64,000 bases of DNA from RYN-230 sp963841695 (lineage in GTDB: Bacteria; Actinomycetota; Actinomycetes; Streptosporangiales; Streptosporangiaceae): assembly GCA_963841695.1 (NCBI GenBank), contig CAWJDQ010000013.1, positions 248,001 to 312,000 on the forward strand. The letters run 5' to 3'. Of the stretch, positions 35,849 through 44,787 are shown in pieces. The notes beneath the pieces were generated by a model. It made no database searches. It had not been told where the DNA came from and saw only the letters and a program-made list of their open reading frames with translations. Every line of letters begins with the position of its first letter. Position 1 is the stretch's first letter. The position numbers and the translations under genes were made by a program.

Positions 35849-36481
35849 ATGTCTGTCCTGAGCAGGAAACGCGCGGCCGAGACCGAGCAGGGCCGCCTGC
35901 GCCAGCTGGCCTGGGTGGCCGTGGCGGCCCGGGCCGCGGCGCCGATGGCGAAGACCGCCGGGATGGCCGCCCAGGACGGCGCCCGCAGCGCTGCGACCTG
36001 GACCGTGACGTGGGCCACGCCGCGGGTCAACGGGGCGCGCGCCTGGACCGCGCCGCGCATCGAGCGGGGCGGCCTCGTGCTCAGGGACACCGTCGGCCCG
36101 AGGATCAGCGATGTCCTCACCGCCACGGCTCGTCGCGTCGATGTCGCCACCCCCGGCCAGGATGCCGGTGCGCTGCGGCGGCGCTGGCCCCGGGTGCTCG
36201 GGGGAACGGCCCTGCTGGCGGGCGCCGGCGCGGTCGTGGCCATCGTGCTCCGGCGGCGGAAAGATGACGGGACGGGCGGGGCGCCCGGGCCGGCCGCCGA
36301 GGCCGGCAGCGGACCGCAGACCGCGGGCGGCGGCGAGCCGGGCCCGGGCGGCGGCGAGCCGGGCGCGGGCGGCGGCGAGCCGGGCGCGGGCGGCGACGCT
36401 GGGCCAGACGGCACGGGGCAGGGCACCGGGCGAGACAACACCGGGCAGGACAGCGTCAGCGGGCAGTTCCCGGCGACCTGA
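35849..36481 (+). CDS. Hypothetical single-helix protein with Gly-Glu-Pro repeats
   Basis: 210 residues from ATG 35849. Basic, Ala-rich N-terminal half (QLAWVAVAARAAAPMAKTAG), one membrane helix at ~130-150 (VLGGTALLAGAGAVVAIVLRRR), then a disordered tail with three 21-bp repeats (36326-36388) encoding GGGEPGA. It resembles small actinomycete 'DUF' proteins with the same Ala-rich/one-helix plan; no function can be given. Likely co-transcribed with the HdeD-like gene. Confidence 0.6.
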   Translation: MSVLSRKRAAETEQGRLRQLAWVAVAARAAAPMAKTAGMAAQDGARSAATWTVTWATPRVNGARAWTAPRIERGGLVLRDTVGPRISDVLTATARRVDVATPGQDAGALRRRWPRVLGGTALLAGAGAVVAIVLRRRKDDGTGGAPGPAAEAGSGPQTAGGGEPGPGGGEPGAGGGEPGAGGDAGPDGTGQGTGRDNTGQDSVSGQFPAT

Positions 36482-36669
36482 GGGCCGGGCCGGCGGTGGC
36501 CTCACCCGGCGGCTGACGGGCCGCCGCCTGGCCTGCCTTTGGCTCGCCTGGGGCGCCCTGGCCGGCCGGAACCCGTGCATCACCCGTACAGGATGACGAC
36601 CCTCCTGTCCGGGCCGACGATCCTGGCGGGATAACTCCCGGAATCAGGCCCCGGCCGGAAAAGGCAGCT

Positions 36670-38055
36670 ATGGCAAACGAGGCCAAACGCGTGTCCGCGG
36701 GCGGCGACCCGCCGGACGGGGCAGGTGACGCGCCCGCGAAACGGGCCCCGGTCACCCGGGGCCAGCGCTGGCTGGCCCGGCTCGCGTTCGCGGCCGCCCT
36801 GGCCGCGGTGCTGGTGCTCCTGCTGGCCGGCGGGCTGAAGAGCCTGACCGCGCTGCTGCTGGGTTTCGCCGGACTGGCCATCATCTGCGCGGCGGCGTGG
36901 TGGTTCCTGGCCCACCGCGGCCTCGGGCGCTGGCTCGCGGGCGTACTCCTGGTCGCGGCGCCCGTGGCCCTGATCGTGGTGTACATCGCGGCCGGCCTGC
37001 TGTGGGAGATCGCGCTCAGTGCCCTGCTCGCGGCAGCCGCCGTGATCGCGGCGCGCGCGGCCCTCAGCCGGGACCGGCCGCCCCCGCGAGCCCGTGAAGA
37101 CGTGGCGGCCGCGCGCCGGCAGCCGTTTGTGATCATGAACCCGCGGTCGGGTGGCGGGAAGGTCGGGAAGTTCCGGCTCGAAGCCAAGGCCGCTGAGCTC
37201 GGCGCCGAGGTGGCCCTGCTGGAGGGCCCCGGAGTGGTCAACGTGGCCGCGATGGCGCGCCAGGCGGTTAACGCCGGCGCCGACCTGCTCGGCGTGGCGG
37301 GCGGCGACGGGACGCAGGCTCTCGTCGCGGGCATCGCCGCCGGACGGGACATCCCGATGATGGTTATCTCGGCCGGTACCCGCAACCACTTCGCCCTCGA
37401 TCTCGGGCTGGACCGGGACGACCCGGCCACCTGCCTCGGCGCCCTGACCGATCCGGTGGAGCTGCGCATCGACCTGGGCCTGATCGGGGGCCGCACGTTC
37501 GTCAACAACGCGTCGTTCGGCGCCTACGCCCAGGTCGTGCAGAGCGAGGCGTACCGCGACGACAAGTCCGGTACCGCGCTCCAGATGCTCCCCGACCTGC
37601 TGAGCGGGCACGAGGGAGCGCACCTGGTGGTGCGGGTGGATGGGCAGGTGGTGCTCGACGGGCCGCAAGCGGTGCTGGTCAGCAACAACCCCTACGAGAC
37701 CAGCGACATCGCGGGCCTCGGCCGGCGGGCCCGGCTCGACCAGGGCGTACTCGGCGTCGTCAGCGTGAAGATCGAGAACGCCGCCCAGGCGGCCGGGCTG
37801 CTGCGCCGGGCCCAGCGTTCGCGCAGCGTCACCGTGCTCACCGCCCGCGAAGTCGTCATCGACGCCGACCAGCCGCACATCCCGGTCGGGATCGACGGCG
37901 AATCAGTGCTCATGCCCACCCCCGTGCGGTGCACCATCCGCCCGCTGGCGCTGCGGGTGCACGTTCCGCGCCACCGGCCCGGCGTCCCCGGGCCGACTCC
38001 GGCCTTGGACTGGTCGCGGCTGCGCCAGCAGGCCCTCACCTTCACCCGGACCTAA
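36670..38055 (+). CDS. Diacylglycerol/lipid kinase family protein with N-terminal membrane helices
   Basis: 461 residues from ATG 36670. Residues ~35-140 contain four membrane helices (LAFAAALAAVLVLLLAGGL to ALSALLAAAAVIAARAAL). Residues ~155-440 form a DAGK/YegS-like lipid kinase: VIMNPRSGGGKVGKF, VAGGDGTQALVAGIAAG (nucleotide-binding GGDGT), VISAGTRNHFALDLGL, FVNNASFGAYAQVV and IPVGIDGESVLM. It would phosphorylate a membrane lipid at the inner leaflet. Membrane-fused forms are known in actinomycetes. It is followed 14 bp later by another membrane protein, probably in one operon. Confidence 0.85.
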   Translation: MANEAKRVSAGGDPPDGAGDAPAKRAPVTRGQRWLARLAFAAALAAVLVLLLAGGLKSLTALLLGFAGLAIICAAAWWFLAHRGLGRWLAGVLLVAAPVALIVVYIAAGLLWEIALSALLAAAAVIAARAALSRDRPPPRAREDVAAARRQPFVIMNPRSGGGKVGKFRLEAKAAELGAEVALLEGPGVVNVAAMARQAVNAGADLLGVAGGDGTQALVAGIAAGRDIPMMVISAGTRNHFALDLGLDRDDPATCLGALTDPVELRIDLGLIGGRTFVNNASFGAYAQVVQSEAYRDDKSGTALQMLPDLLSGHEGAHLVVRVDGQVVLDGPQAVLVSNNPYETSDIAGLGRRARLDQGVLGVVSVKIENAAQAAGLLRRAQRSRSVTVLTAREVVIDADQPHIPVGIDGESVLMPTPVRCTIRPLALRVHVPRHRPGVPGPTPALDWSRLRQQALTFTRT

Positions 38056-38069
38056 GCGACGGAACGCTG

Positions 38070-38792
38070 ATGCCTGAAGGACTGGACCCGATCGAGGCCG
38101 GCAAGAAGCTCCATGAACACGGCGAGGCGCTGGCCAAGGAGACCGGCGGGGGGCACGGCGACGGGGAGGAAAGCCGTCATTCACGGATCGTGCAGATCTG
38201 CGAGGCAGTGCTGCTCGCGCTGGTCACGATCACCGCGGCCTGGGCAGGCTATTCAGCGGCCCGCTGGGGAACCGAATCCCGGGTCGAGATCGCCAAGTCC
38301 TCCACGCTGCGCGCGCTGGCCAGCCGGGATGACCTCACCGCCCTATCCCAGCGCAATTTCGATGCCTCGACGTTCAACGCCTGGTTCACCGCCTTCACGC
38401 TGAACAGCCCGCAGAAAGAGGCCATCGCGATACGCCGGTTCCGGCCGCCGTTCCGGGTGGCCTTCAACGCCTGGATGGCCACCAACCCGCTGCACAATCC
38501 GCACGCCCCGCCCGGCCCGACCTACATGCCCCAGTACAAGCTGCCCATCCAGACGAAGGCCAACGCGCTGGACAGCGCCGCCGATACGCAGTTCAGCGAG
38601 GGCAACAGCGCAGCACAGACCGGCGACAACTACGTCCGGATCACGGTGTTCCTGGCCGCCGTGCTGTTCCTGGTCGGCATCGGCAGCTCGTTCAAGCTGT
38701 ACGCCATCCGCTACGCCCTGGTCACCTTCGGCTCGGCGCTGCTCATTCTCTCGATCGTGCTGATCCTGCAGCAGCCGGGGCTGCCGGGCTGA
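38070..38792 (+). CDS. Three-helix membrane protein (DUF4337-like)
   Basis: 240 residues from ATG 38070. A hydrophilic, His/Glu-rich start (GKKLHEHGEALAKE) is followed by one helix (VLLALVTITAAWAGYSAARW), a long charged loop (~75-185) and two C-terminal helices (ITVFLAAVLFLVGIGSSF, ALVTFGSALLILSIVLIL). The WAGYSAARWG ... AQTGDNYV pattern recalls DUF4337 membrane proteins. Function unknown. Sits directly behind the lipid kinase. Confidence 0.7.
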   Translation: MPEGLDPIEAGKKLHEHGEALAKETGGGHGDGEESRHSRIVQICEAVLLALVTITAAWAGYSAARWGTESRVEIAKSSTLRALASRDDLTALSQRNFDASTFNAWFTAFTLNSPQKEAIAIRRFRPPFRVAFNAWMATNPLHNPHAPPGPTYMPQYKLPIQTKANALDSAADTQFSEGNSAAQTGDNYVRITVFLAAVLFLVGIGSSFKLYAIRYALVTFGSALLILSIVLILQQPGLPG

Positions 38793-38846
38793 ACGCGACG
38801 GAGCGGCCCCGCGGCTCAGCGCGGCGCGGCGGTGACCGGAGCAGCG

Positions 38847-40234
38847 TCAGCTCGTGCCCGCAGCCCGGATCGGCGCGTCACGCCGGGGTTTCCCGGCCGG
38901 CCGGCGGGCGGCGGCGATCTTGTCGTGCAGCGCTTTGAGTGTGGCCACGTAGATCTCGGAGAAGGTGGGGAAGGGCTGGATGACATCGCGCAGCACCCCG
39001 ATCGGCACCCGGGCGCGGATGGCCAGCGTGGCCTGCTGCAGCCACTCGCCGGCCTCGGGGCCCAGCGCGTAAGCGCCGGTCAGCCGCTCGCCGTCGCTGA
39101 GCAGGGTCAGGAAGCCGTTCGATTCGGCGTAGGCGTGGGTGTAGGTGGGCGTCTTGGCCACCTCGGACAGCGGGGTGGTCGCGCTGAACTCAGCCTCGGT
39201 CGCGCCGACCGCGGCGGCTTGCGGATCGGTGTAGACGACGTCCGGAATGGCCTCGTAGTGGGCCTCGCGGGGCTCGCCGAGGATGTTCGCGGCCACGACC
39301 TCGCCCTGGTATTTGCCCACATGGGTCAGCAGCCGCACGCCGGTGACGTCGCCGACAGCCCACAGCCGCTCCCCGGCGCGCAGGTGCGCGTCGACACCGA
39401 TGCCCCGCGGGCCCGCCTGGACGCCGACCGTCTCCAGCCCGGCGGGCACCCGGGGCGCCGGCCGGTGGCGATGAGGAGATGGTCGCCGCGCAGCTCACGT
39501 CCATCGTCCAGGGACAGGACATAGTCCTCGCCGTCACGTCGCGCGGCGGTGGCGTGCTGGCCCAGGAAGAGCTCGATGCCGTCGCGCCGCAGGACCTCGC
39601 CGAGCGCTTCGCCCAGCGGCCCGGGCTCGCGGGCCAGGACGTGCTCAGCCCCCTCGGTGAGGGCCACCTCCCCGCCCAGGCGGCGCACGGCCTGGGCCAT
39701 CTCGGCGCCGACCGGTCCGCCGCCGAGGATCAGCAGCCGCCGCGGGACGGCCTTCATGCCGGTCACCTCGCGGTTGGTCCAGACGCCGTCGAGGTCGCTC
39801 AGGCCCGGCAGGGGCGGCATGACCGGATCTGAGCCGGTGGCCACGACGACATGCCGGGCGGTGTGCCGCACCCCGTCGACCTCCACCACGCCCGGCCCGG
39901 CGAGCCGGCCGGTCCCGCGCAGCAGCGTGATGCCCTGGCCCGCCAGCCAGTGCTCCTGCCCGGCATCGGAGTAGCCCGAGACCATGAAGTCGCGCCAGGC
40001 GAGCGCCGCCTCGACGTCAACCTGCGCGCTGGCCGCTGCTTCACGGGCCCCTTGCACAGCCTCGCCCGGGCGCAGGAGCGTCTTGGACGGGATGCACGCC
40101 CAGTACGAGCACTCGCCCCCGACCAGATCGCGCTCGACCAGGGCGACGCGCAAGCCGCCGTCGGCCAGTGCCCCGGCGCAGTGCTCGCCCGGCGAGCCGC
40201 CACCCACCACGATGACGTCATAGTCGGCGTTCAT
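38847..40234 (-). pseudogene. FAD/NAD(P) disulfide oxidoreductase, frameshifted near 39449-39455
   Basis: Start ATG 40234 with GGGAGG upstream. First frame: FAD-binding DVIVVGGGSPGEHCAGALA, redox disulfide VGGECSYWACIPSKTLL (Cys-x4-Cys), VVVATGSDPVMPPLPG, and NAD-binding LLILGGGPVGAEMAQAVRRLG. After LLIATGRRPG the frame is lost. The rest continues in another frame down to 38847: LWAVGDVTGVRLLTHVGKYQGEVVAANILG and the dimerisation domain (YTDPQAAAVGATEAE, TFSEIYVATLKAL). One extra base in CCCGGGG (39449-39455) restores it. The usual C-terminal His-Pro catalytic pair reads IQPFPTFSE, with Gln-Pro and Phe-Pro, so the dihydrolipoamide-type base appears altered. Mercuric-reductase-like enzymes are relatives. 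Confidence 0.8.
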
Positions 40235-40543
40235 GTGCTGCCTCCCGTGGGCTGGTGCTGACATCAGCGTGGCACTTCGGGCGGCCCGTCGCGCCCGTGA
40301 AGTCCCTGGCCGCTGCCCGGGACTGCGATCCGGCTGCGCGACCGGCTGGCGCCAGTGCCCTCATACCCCTCTCATGTCGTCCAGGAACCGACTCCCTGCG
40401 TGCGCCTTGACGGACCGGCAGTGGGTGGCATCAGCACAGATATCAGCGGGGAGCACAGCGAGGTCCGCGAACACGTCGCGGAGATCGCTGCTACCTTCGA
40501 TCACACGCCAGAGGATGGGTGATCCGGTTGCCGAGGAGTCCCT

Positions 40544-40939
40544 GTGGGTGAGCTGCCTGACCTGCAGTTGATGATCACGGCGTTCACCGAGAAGGTCAAA
40601 GATGTAGCCCACGCGGCCGTCGTCTCACCCGACGGTCTGCCGCTGGCGTGCTCCCGTGGCCTTCCTCCTGACCTCGCGGACCAGTTGGCCGCGATCACTT
40701 CCGGGCTGTGCAGCCTGGTGCAGGGCGCGGCCCGGATTTTCGAGGGCGGGCCGGTCATCCAGACCGTCGTGGTCATGGACGGCGGTGTCCTGATCGTCAG
40801 GTCGGTCACCCCCGGCCTGGTTCTTGCCGCCCTGGCCGCTGCTGACTGCGATATCGGCCAGGTGGCTTACGAGATGGCGCTGCTCGGTGAGCAGGCCGGG
40901 CACGCCCCGGGCCCGGCCGTCCGCGGCGGCCCGCGCTAA
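40544..40939 (+). CDS. Roadblock/LC7-domain protein
   Basis: 131 residues from GTG 40544 (GAGGAG upstream). Roadblock fold: LQLMITAFTEKVKDVAHAAVVSPDGLPLACS, DLADQLAAITSGLCSLVQGAARIF, VVVMDGGVLIVRSV and DIGQVAYEMALLGEQAG. In actinomycetes such proteins (CvnB type) normally sit in conservon operons with a sensor kinase, a DUF742 protein and a small GTPase. None of those partners is adjacent here, so it is an orphan. It may assemble with GTPases encoded elsewhere. Confidence 0.85.
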   Translation: MGELPDLQLMITAFTEKVKDVAHAAVVSPDGLPLACSRGLPPDLADQLAAITSGLCSLVQGAARIFEGGPVIQTVVVMDGGVLIVRSVTPGLVLAALAAADCDIGQVAYEMALLGEQAGHAPGPAVRGGPR

Positions 40940-41153
40940 CGTGAGATCAGAGTCGCGCCCTTTCCATTACAGGAGCGGAACGACATGGGCACCCACGGCG
41001 GCGGGCCGGCTATCGAGGTGTTAGATGGTGTGCGTGCACCCGGTATCCGGGCGCACGCCACGCCCGGTCCGGGCACGGCAGCACCCCGCAGCTGCACTGG
41101 GCTCAGCCACGGATGCCGCCCAAGCGCCTCAGCAGAGGAGGGTGGTCGGTCTC

Positions 41154-43109
41154 ATGCCAGGGATGAATTCTGGCATCAACGCCAACGACCCGACGGTGGT
41201 GGCCGCGTTCCGCACGGCGCTCGCCCACCAGGGGCTGATCGCCCTGCTGATCTTCATCTTGCTGGCCCTGGGATGGGCAAGCATCAAAGCATGGCTGCCC
41301 GCGAGTCCGGTCCAGCCAGCCACGCCGGCCCGGGCCGCCGAGGCGGCCGCGCCGCGCCTGCTCCGTAGCGGTTTCGGGATCTTGTGGCTGTTCGACGGCC
41401 TGCTGCAGGCCCAGCCCGCGATGGCGGTGGGGCTGCCGTCCAAGGTCATCGAACCTACGGCAGCCAGCTCACCGGCCTGGGTACAGCATCTGGTCAACTG
41501 GGCGGGCACGAGCTGGTCCTACCATCCCATCCAGGCGGGGGCCTCGGCGGTCTGGATCCAGGTGGGCATCGGCATCTGGCTCATCGTGGCGCCGACCGGC
41601 TGGTGGTCCCGCGCGGCCGGGCTGGCCAGCGTGGGCTGGGGACTGGTCGTCTGGGTCTTCGGTGAGTCATTCGGGGGAATTTTCGCCCCCGGGCTGACCT
41701 GGCTGTTCGGTGCCCCCGGCGCGGCGCTGCTCTACAGCGCGGCCGGGGCGCTCATCGCCTTGCCCGAGGGGGCCTGGCGCAGTCCGCGGCTGGGCCGGGC
41801 CATCCTGGCCGCGATGGGGACGTTCTTTGCCGGAATGGCCGTGCTGCAGGCCTGGCCGGGCCGGGGTTTCTGGCCAGGGACAGTGCACGGCAAGCCCGGC
41901 ACGCTGGCCGCCATGACCCAGTCGATGGCCCAGACCTCGCAGCCGCACTCCCTGTCCGCGCTGATCAACGCCTTCACCACGTTCAGCGAGGCGCACGCGT
42001 TCGCCGTGAACCTGTTCGTGGTGGCTGCGCTGGGGCTGGTCGGCCTGGCCCTGATTACCGCGTGGCGCCCGGTGCTGTTCCCGGCCGTCGCCGCCATCAC
42101 GGTGCTGTCCCTGGCGGACTGGGTGCTCGTCCAGGACATGGGATTCTTCGGCGGCCTGGGCACCGATCCCAACAGCATGATCCCGATAACTCTCGTGGTC
42201 ATCGGGGGTTACCTGGCCCTGACCCGGGTCCCGGTACCGGTGGCCGAGCCCGCCGCCGACCCGGGTCAGCCGCTGGCCACCGCGGGCGTGGCGGGTGCCG
42301 CGGGCGTGGCGGGTGCCGCGGGCGTGGCGGGTGCCGCGGGCGTGGCGGGTGCCGCGGGTGCCGCGGGTGCGGCGGGTGCGGCGGCGGACAGCAGGTGGGC
42401 CGGGTGGCGGGAACGACTCCAGCCGGCCGCGCTGCGGCAATCGGTGGCGGCCACTTCCCTCGGCGCGGTGGCCTCGGTCGGCGCCCTGGGAGTCATTTTC
42501 CTGGGTGCCGCCCCGATGGCAGCCGCGCAGGCCAACCCCAACGCGGCGCCGATCCTGGCCCAGTCGCTCACCGGGTCTGTCGCGCCGATGAACTTCGCGG
42601 CCAAGGGATTCCGGCTCACGGACCAGCGCGGCCACTCCGTCTCGCTGGCCAGCTTGCACGGCAAGGTGGTGCTGCTGACCTTCCTGGACCCGGTGTGCAC
42701 GAGCGCCTGCCCGCTCATCGCGCAGGAGTTCCGGGCGGCCGGGCAGCTCATGGGCGCGGCGGACCGTCATGTCGAACTGGTGGCCGTCGCGACCAACCCG
42801 GTCTTTTACCAGGAGACGTACACCCGGGATTTCACCCGCCAGGAGGGGCTGAGCCAGGTGCGGAACTGGCTGTTCCTGACCGGGCCCGTGCCCCAGCTCA
42901 GGCAGGTATGGAAGAACTACGGCATCGCCGCCGAGATCGAGCCCGGCGGATCCATGATCGGGCACACCGAGGTCGCGTACGTCATCGACCAGTCCGGGCG
43001 GGTCCGCGAGGAATTCGAGGATGACCCAGGACCTGGGACGTCCTCGACCAAGGCGTCCTTCGCGGTGCTGCTGGCCAACGCCGCGCAACAATACGTGGGG
43101 CACGGATGA
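41154..43109 (+). CDS. Membrane protein fused to a Sco1/SenC copper chaperone domain
   Basis: 651 residues from ATG 41154 (GAGGAGG about 12 bases upstream). Residues ~20-400 contain about nine membrane helices, with the block VWVFGESFGGIFAPGL...GAPGAALLY that is also found in the membrane protein at 51540-52556. A 34-residue Ala/Gly/Val linker encoded by 18-bp repeats and another helix lead into an outside Sco1/thioredoxin-like domain (~530-650): GKVVLLTFLDPVCTSACPL with the copper-binding Cys-x3-Cys and the distant His in IGHTEVAYVID. Sco proteins deliver copper to the CuA site of cytochrome oxidase or handle periplasmic copper redox. First gene of a three-gene plus-strand run; the next gene overlaps it by 4 bp. 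Confidence 0.85.
   Translation: MPGMNSGINANDPTVVAAFRTALAHQGLIALLIFILLALGWASIKAWLPASPVQPATPARAAEAAAPRLLRSGFGILWLFDGLLQAQPAMAVGLPSKVIEPTAASSPAWVQHLVNWAGTSWSYHPIQAGASAVWIQVGIGIWLIVAPTGWWSRAAGLASVGWGLVVWVFGESFGGIFAPGLTWLFGAPGAALLYSAAGALIALPEGAWRSPRLGRAILAAMGTFFAGMAVLQAWPGRGFWPGTVHGKPGTLAAMTQSMAQTSQPHSLSALINAFTTFSEAHAFAVNLFVVAALGLVGLALITAWRPVLFPAVAAITVLSLADWVLVQDMGFFGGLGTDPNSMIPITLVVIGGYLALTRVPVPVAEPAADPGQPLATAGVAGAAGVAGAAGVAGAAGVAGAAGAAGAAGAAADSRWAGWRERLQPAALRQSVAATSLGAVASVGALGVIFLGAAPMAAAQANPNAAPILAQSLTGSVAPMNFAAKGFRLTDQRGHSVSLASLHGKVVLLTFLDPVCTSACPLIAQEFRAAGQLMGAADRHVELVAVATNPVFYQETYTRDFTRQEGLSQVRNWLFLTGPVPQLRQVWKNYGIAAEIEPGGSMIGHTEVAYVIDQSGRVREEFEDDPGPGTSSTKASFAVLLANAAQQYVGHG
42282..42380 (+). 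repeat. 18-bp and 9-bp tandem repeats in the Sco1-fusion linker
   Basis: Four perfect copies of GCGGGCGTGGCGGGTGCC (42282-42353) are followed by three 9-bp relatives to 42380. They encode (AGVAGA)n/(AGA)n between the membrane part and the Sco1 domain. Copy number changes would alter linker length without changing frame. Confidence 0.85.
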
Positions 43110-44257
43110 CCCGGTCGGCCTGGCGGGTCTGCATGCTGCTGGCGGCGGCGGCGGCGCTGGCCGCTGGCTGCGGCTCGCAGCAGGGCCTGGGCGGCGCCAC
43201 GGCCAGCCCGCCCCCGCTCCCGTCCCTCGCCCTGTCGGTCGGATCGTCCACGACAGCCTGGGCCACCCTGGAGATGGGCGGCTCGGCTCGCCAGTACAAC
43301 AACTTCTGGCAGCTGTTCGCCCGCCCGGTAAGCTCCGCCCGGTGGCGGCTGGTCACGCCGCCGGGCATGGCCAGCAACGGGGGCTTCATCCTGGCCAGCC
43401 CGGCCGGCCGGTCTATCACGGCGGCCTTCCGTCCCAGCCAGAACATCACCTACTCCCCGCTGACCAGCACCGCCGATGATGGCGCCCACTGGGTCACCGG
43501 GCAGGCCGCCGGGGGGCTGGCCGATGTTCCCGATGCGCTGGCCGCCGGCCCGGCCAGTGCCAGCCTCATCGGGCTGGTCCGGGGGGCCGTCGAGCTGTCC
43601 CGGTCAGGCGGCTCTGCGTGGACCAGGCTGGCGACCCCGCGGTCCCTGGCGGCGGCCGCCCCAGGCCGGGCGTGCCGGCTGACCGGGTTCACCGCCGCCG
43701 CGTTCAGCCCGGGCGGGACGCCCGTGGTGGCGGGCAGCTGCGCCCGGGCCGGGGTGGCCGGCATCTTCGCCGACACCGGGGGCACCTGGCACGCGGCCGG
43801 GCCGGGCCTGCCGGCCTCGCTGGACGGCCAGCCGGTGACGGTGCTCCGGCTGAGCACGGCCGCGGGACGGGAAACCGCCCTGCTGGCTGCGGGCCGCAAA
43901 TCGGCGGCCACGGTGCTCGCCGCCTGGGCCGGCAGCTCTGGCCGCTGGGTACTGTCCCCCATTCTGCGAACACAGGACCACAACGTACTGTCCGCGTCAC
44001 TCGGTCCCGGCGGATCGGTGGGACTGGTGCTGTCCGGGCTGCGTGGCGAGACCCTCTCCGGTCCCGGAAGCAGCTGGCAGCAGCTCACCGCGCTGCCCGC
44101 GGGCACCCAGGCCCTGGTGCTCAGCACCGGGCACGGGACCGAGGCGCTGGCCGCGCACCGGTCGCAGATGACCGTGTGGGCGCAGCCCTCCGCGTCGGCC
44201 GGGTGGACCAGGGAGCAGGCTATCAACGTCCCGATCTCCTACGGCTCCTCGAGCTGA
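43106..44257 (+). CDS. Lipoprotein with beta-propeller-like body
   Basis: 383 residues; ATG 43106 overlaps the preceding stop (ATGA), so it is translationally coupled to the Sco1 fusion. Lipoprotein signal with lipobox LAAGC at ~residue 22. The rest has repeated W-containing beta segments (TTAWATL, ARWRLVTPPGM, GAHWVTGQ, SAWTRLATP, GTWHAAGPG, GRWVLSPI, SSWQQLTALP, AGWTREQAINV), typical of a beta-propeller of sialidase/WD-like blades. It would be an outer-face membrane-anchored protein, perhaps a scaffold for copper insertion. No enzyme signature seen. Confidence 0.75.
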   Translation: MTRSAWRVCMLLAAAAALAAGCGSQQGLGGATASPPPLPSLALSVGSSTTAWATLEMGGSARQYNNFWQLFARPVSSARWRLVTPPGMASNGGFILASPAGRSITAAFRPSQNITYSPLTSTADDGAHWVTGQAAGGLADVPDALAAGPASASLIGLVRGAVELSRSGGSAWTRLATPRSLAAAAPGRACRLTGFTAAAFSPGGTPVVAGSCARAGVAGIFADTGGTWHAAGPGLPASLDGQPVTVLRLSTAAGRETALLAAGRKSAATVLAAWAGSSGRWVLSPILRTQDHNVLSASLGPGGSVGLVLSGLRGETLSGPGSSWQQLTALPAGTQALVLSTGHGTEALAAHRSQMTVWAQPSASAGWTREQAINVPISYGSSS

Positions 44258-44258
44258 C

Positions 44259-44750
44259 ATGCGCATCCGCAGGAACCTGATGCTCGCCGCGCTGGCCTGT
44301 GCCGTCAGCGCCTCCGCCGGCGCCTGCGGGTCGGCCCACGCGGCCGGCGGCGCAGGCCGGCCAGTCTACGAACTCCAGGCCGCCAGGCTGGCCGGGGCCG
44401 GGCGGGTGCTCACCGACGGCCACGGATTCACCCTGTACATCTACGTGCCCGACCATCAGGGGCGCTCCCGGTGTTTCGAGGTGTGCGCCAGGGACTGGCC
44501 GCCGCTCACCCTGCCGTCCGGCGTCCGGCACGCGCTGGCGGGCCCGGGGGTGAAGGCCGCGCTGCTCGGCACGGTCGCCCGGGGCGGCACCCGGCAGGTC
44601 ACCTACAACGGGTGGCCGCTGTACCTGTGGCAGGGAGACCAGGAGCCCGGGCAGGCCACCGGGCAGGCCGACGACATGGGCCTGTGGTACGTGATCTCGG
44701 CCGGCGGGGCGGTGGACAAACGGCAGATCGCGGGCCAGGCCGGCGACTGA
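44259..44750 (+). CDS. Secreted-repeat lipoprotein (COG4315/PF03640-like)
   Basis: 163 residues from ATG 44259, one base after the previous stop. Lipobox-like Cys in ASAGACGS at ~residue 23. Two family repeats: RVLTDGHGFTLYIYVPDHQGRSRCFEVCARDWPPL (~45-80) and TRQVTYNGWPLYLWQGDQEPGQATGQ (~110-135), the LY-x-F/W...D...G motif of PF03640. The Cys-x3-Cys in SRCFEVCA is conserved in the family. Function is unsettled, with suggestions of redox or haem-related roles at the cell surface. Its place behind the Sco1 fusion supports a link to respiratory copper or redox handling. Confidence 0.83.
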   Translation: MRIRRNLMLAALACAVSASAGACGSAHAAGGAGRPVYELQAARLAGAGRVLTDGHGFTLYIYVPDHQGRSRCFEVCARDWPPLTLPSGVRHALAGPGVKAALLGTVARGGTRQVTYNGWPLYLWQGDQEPGQATGQADDMGLWYVISAGGAVDKRQIAGQAGD

Positions 44751-44787
44751 TGCCGGGGCGCCGGGCAGCACTGTGCGGCCCGCGCGC

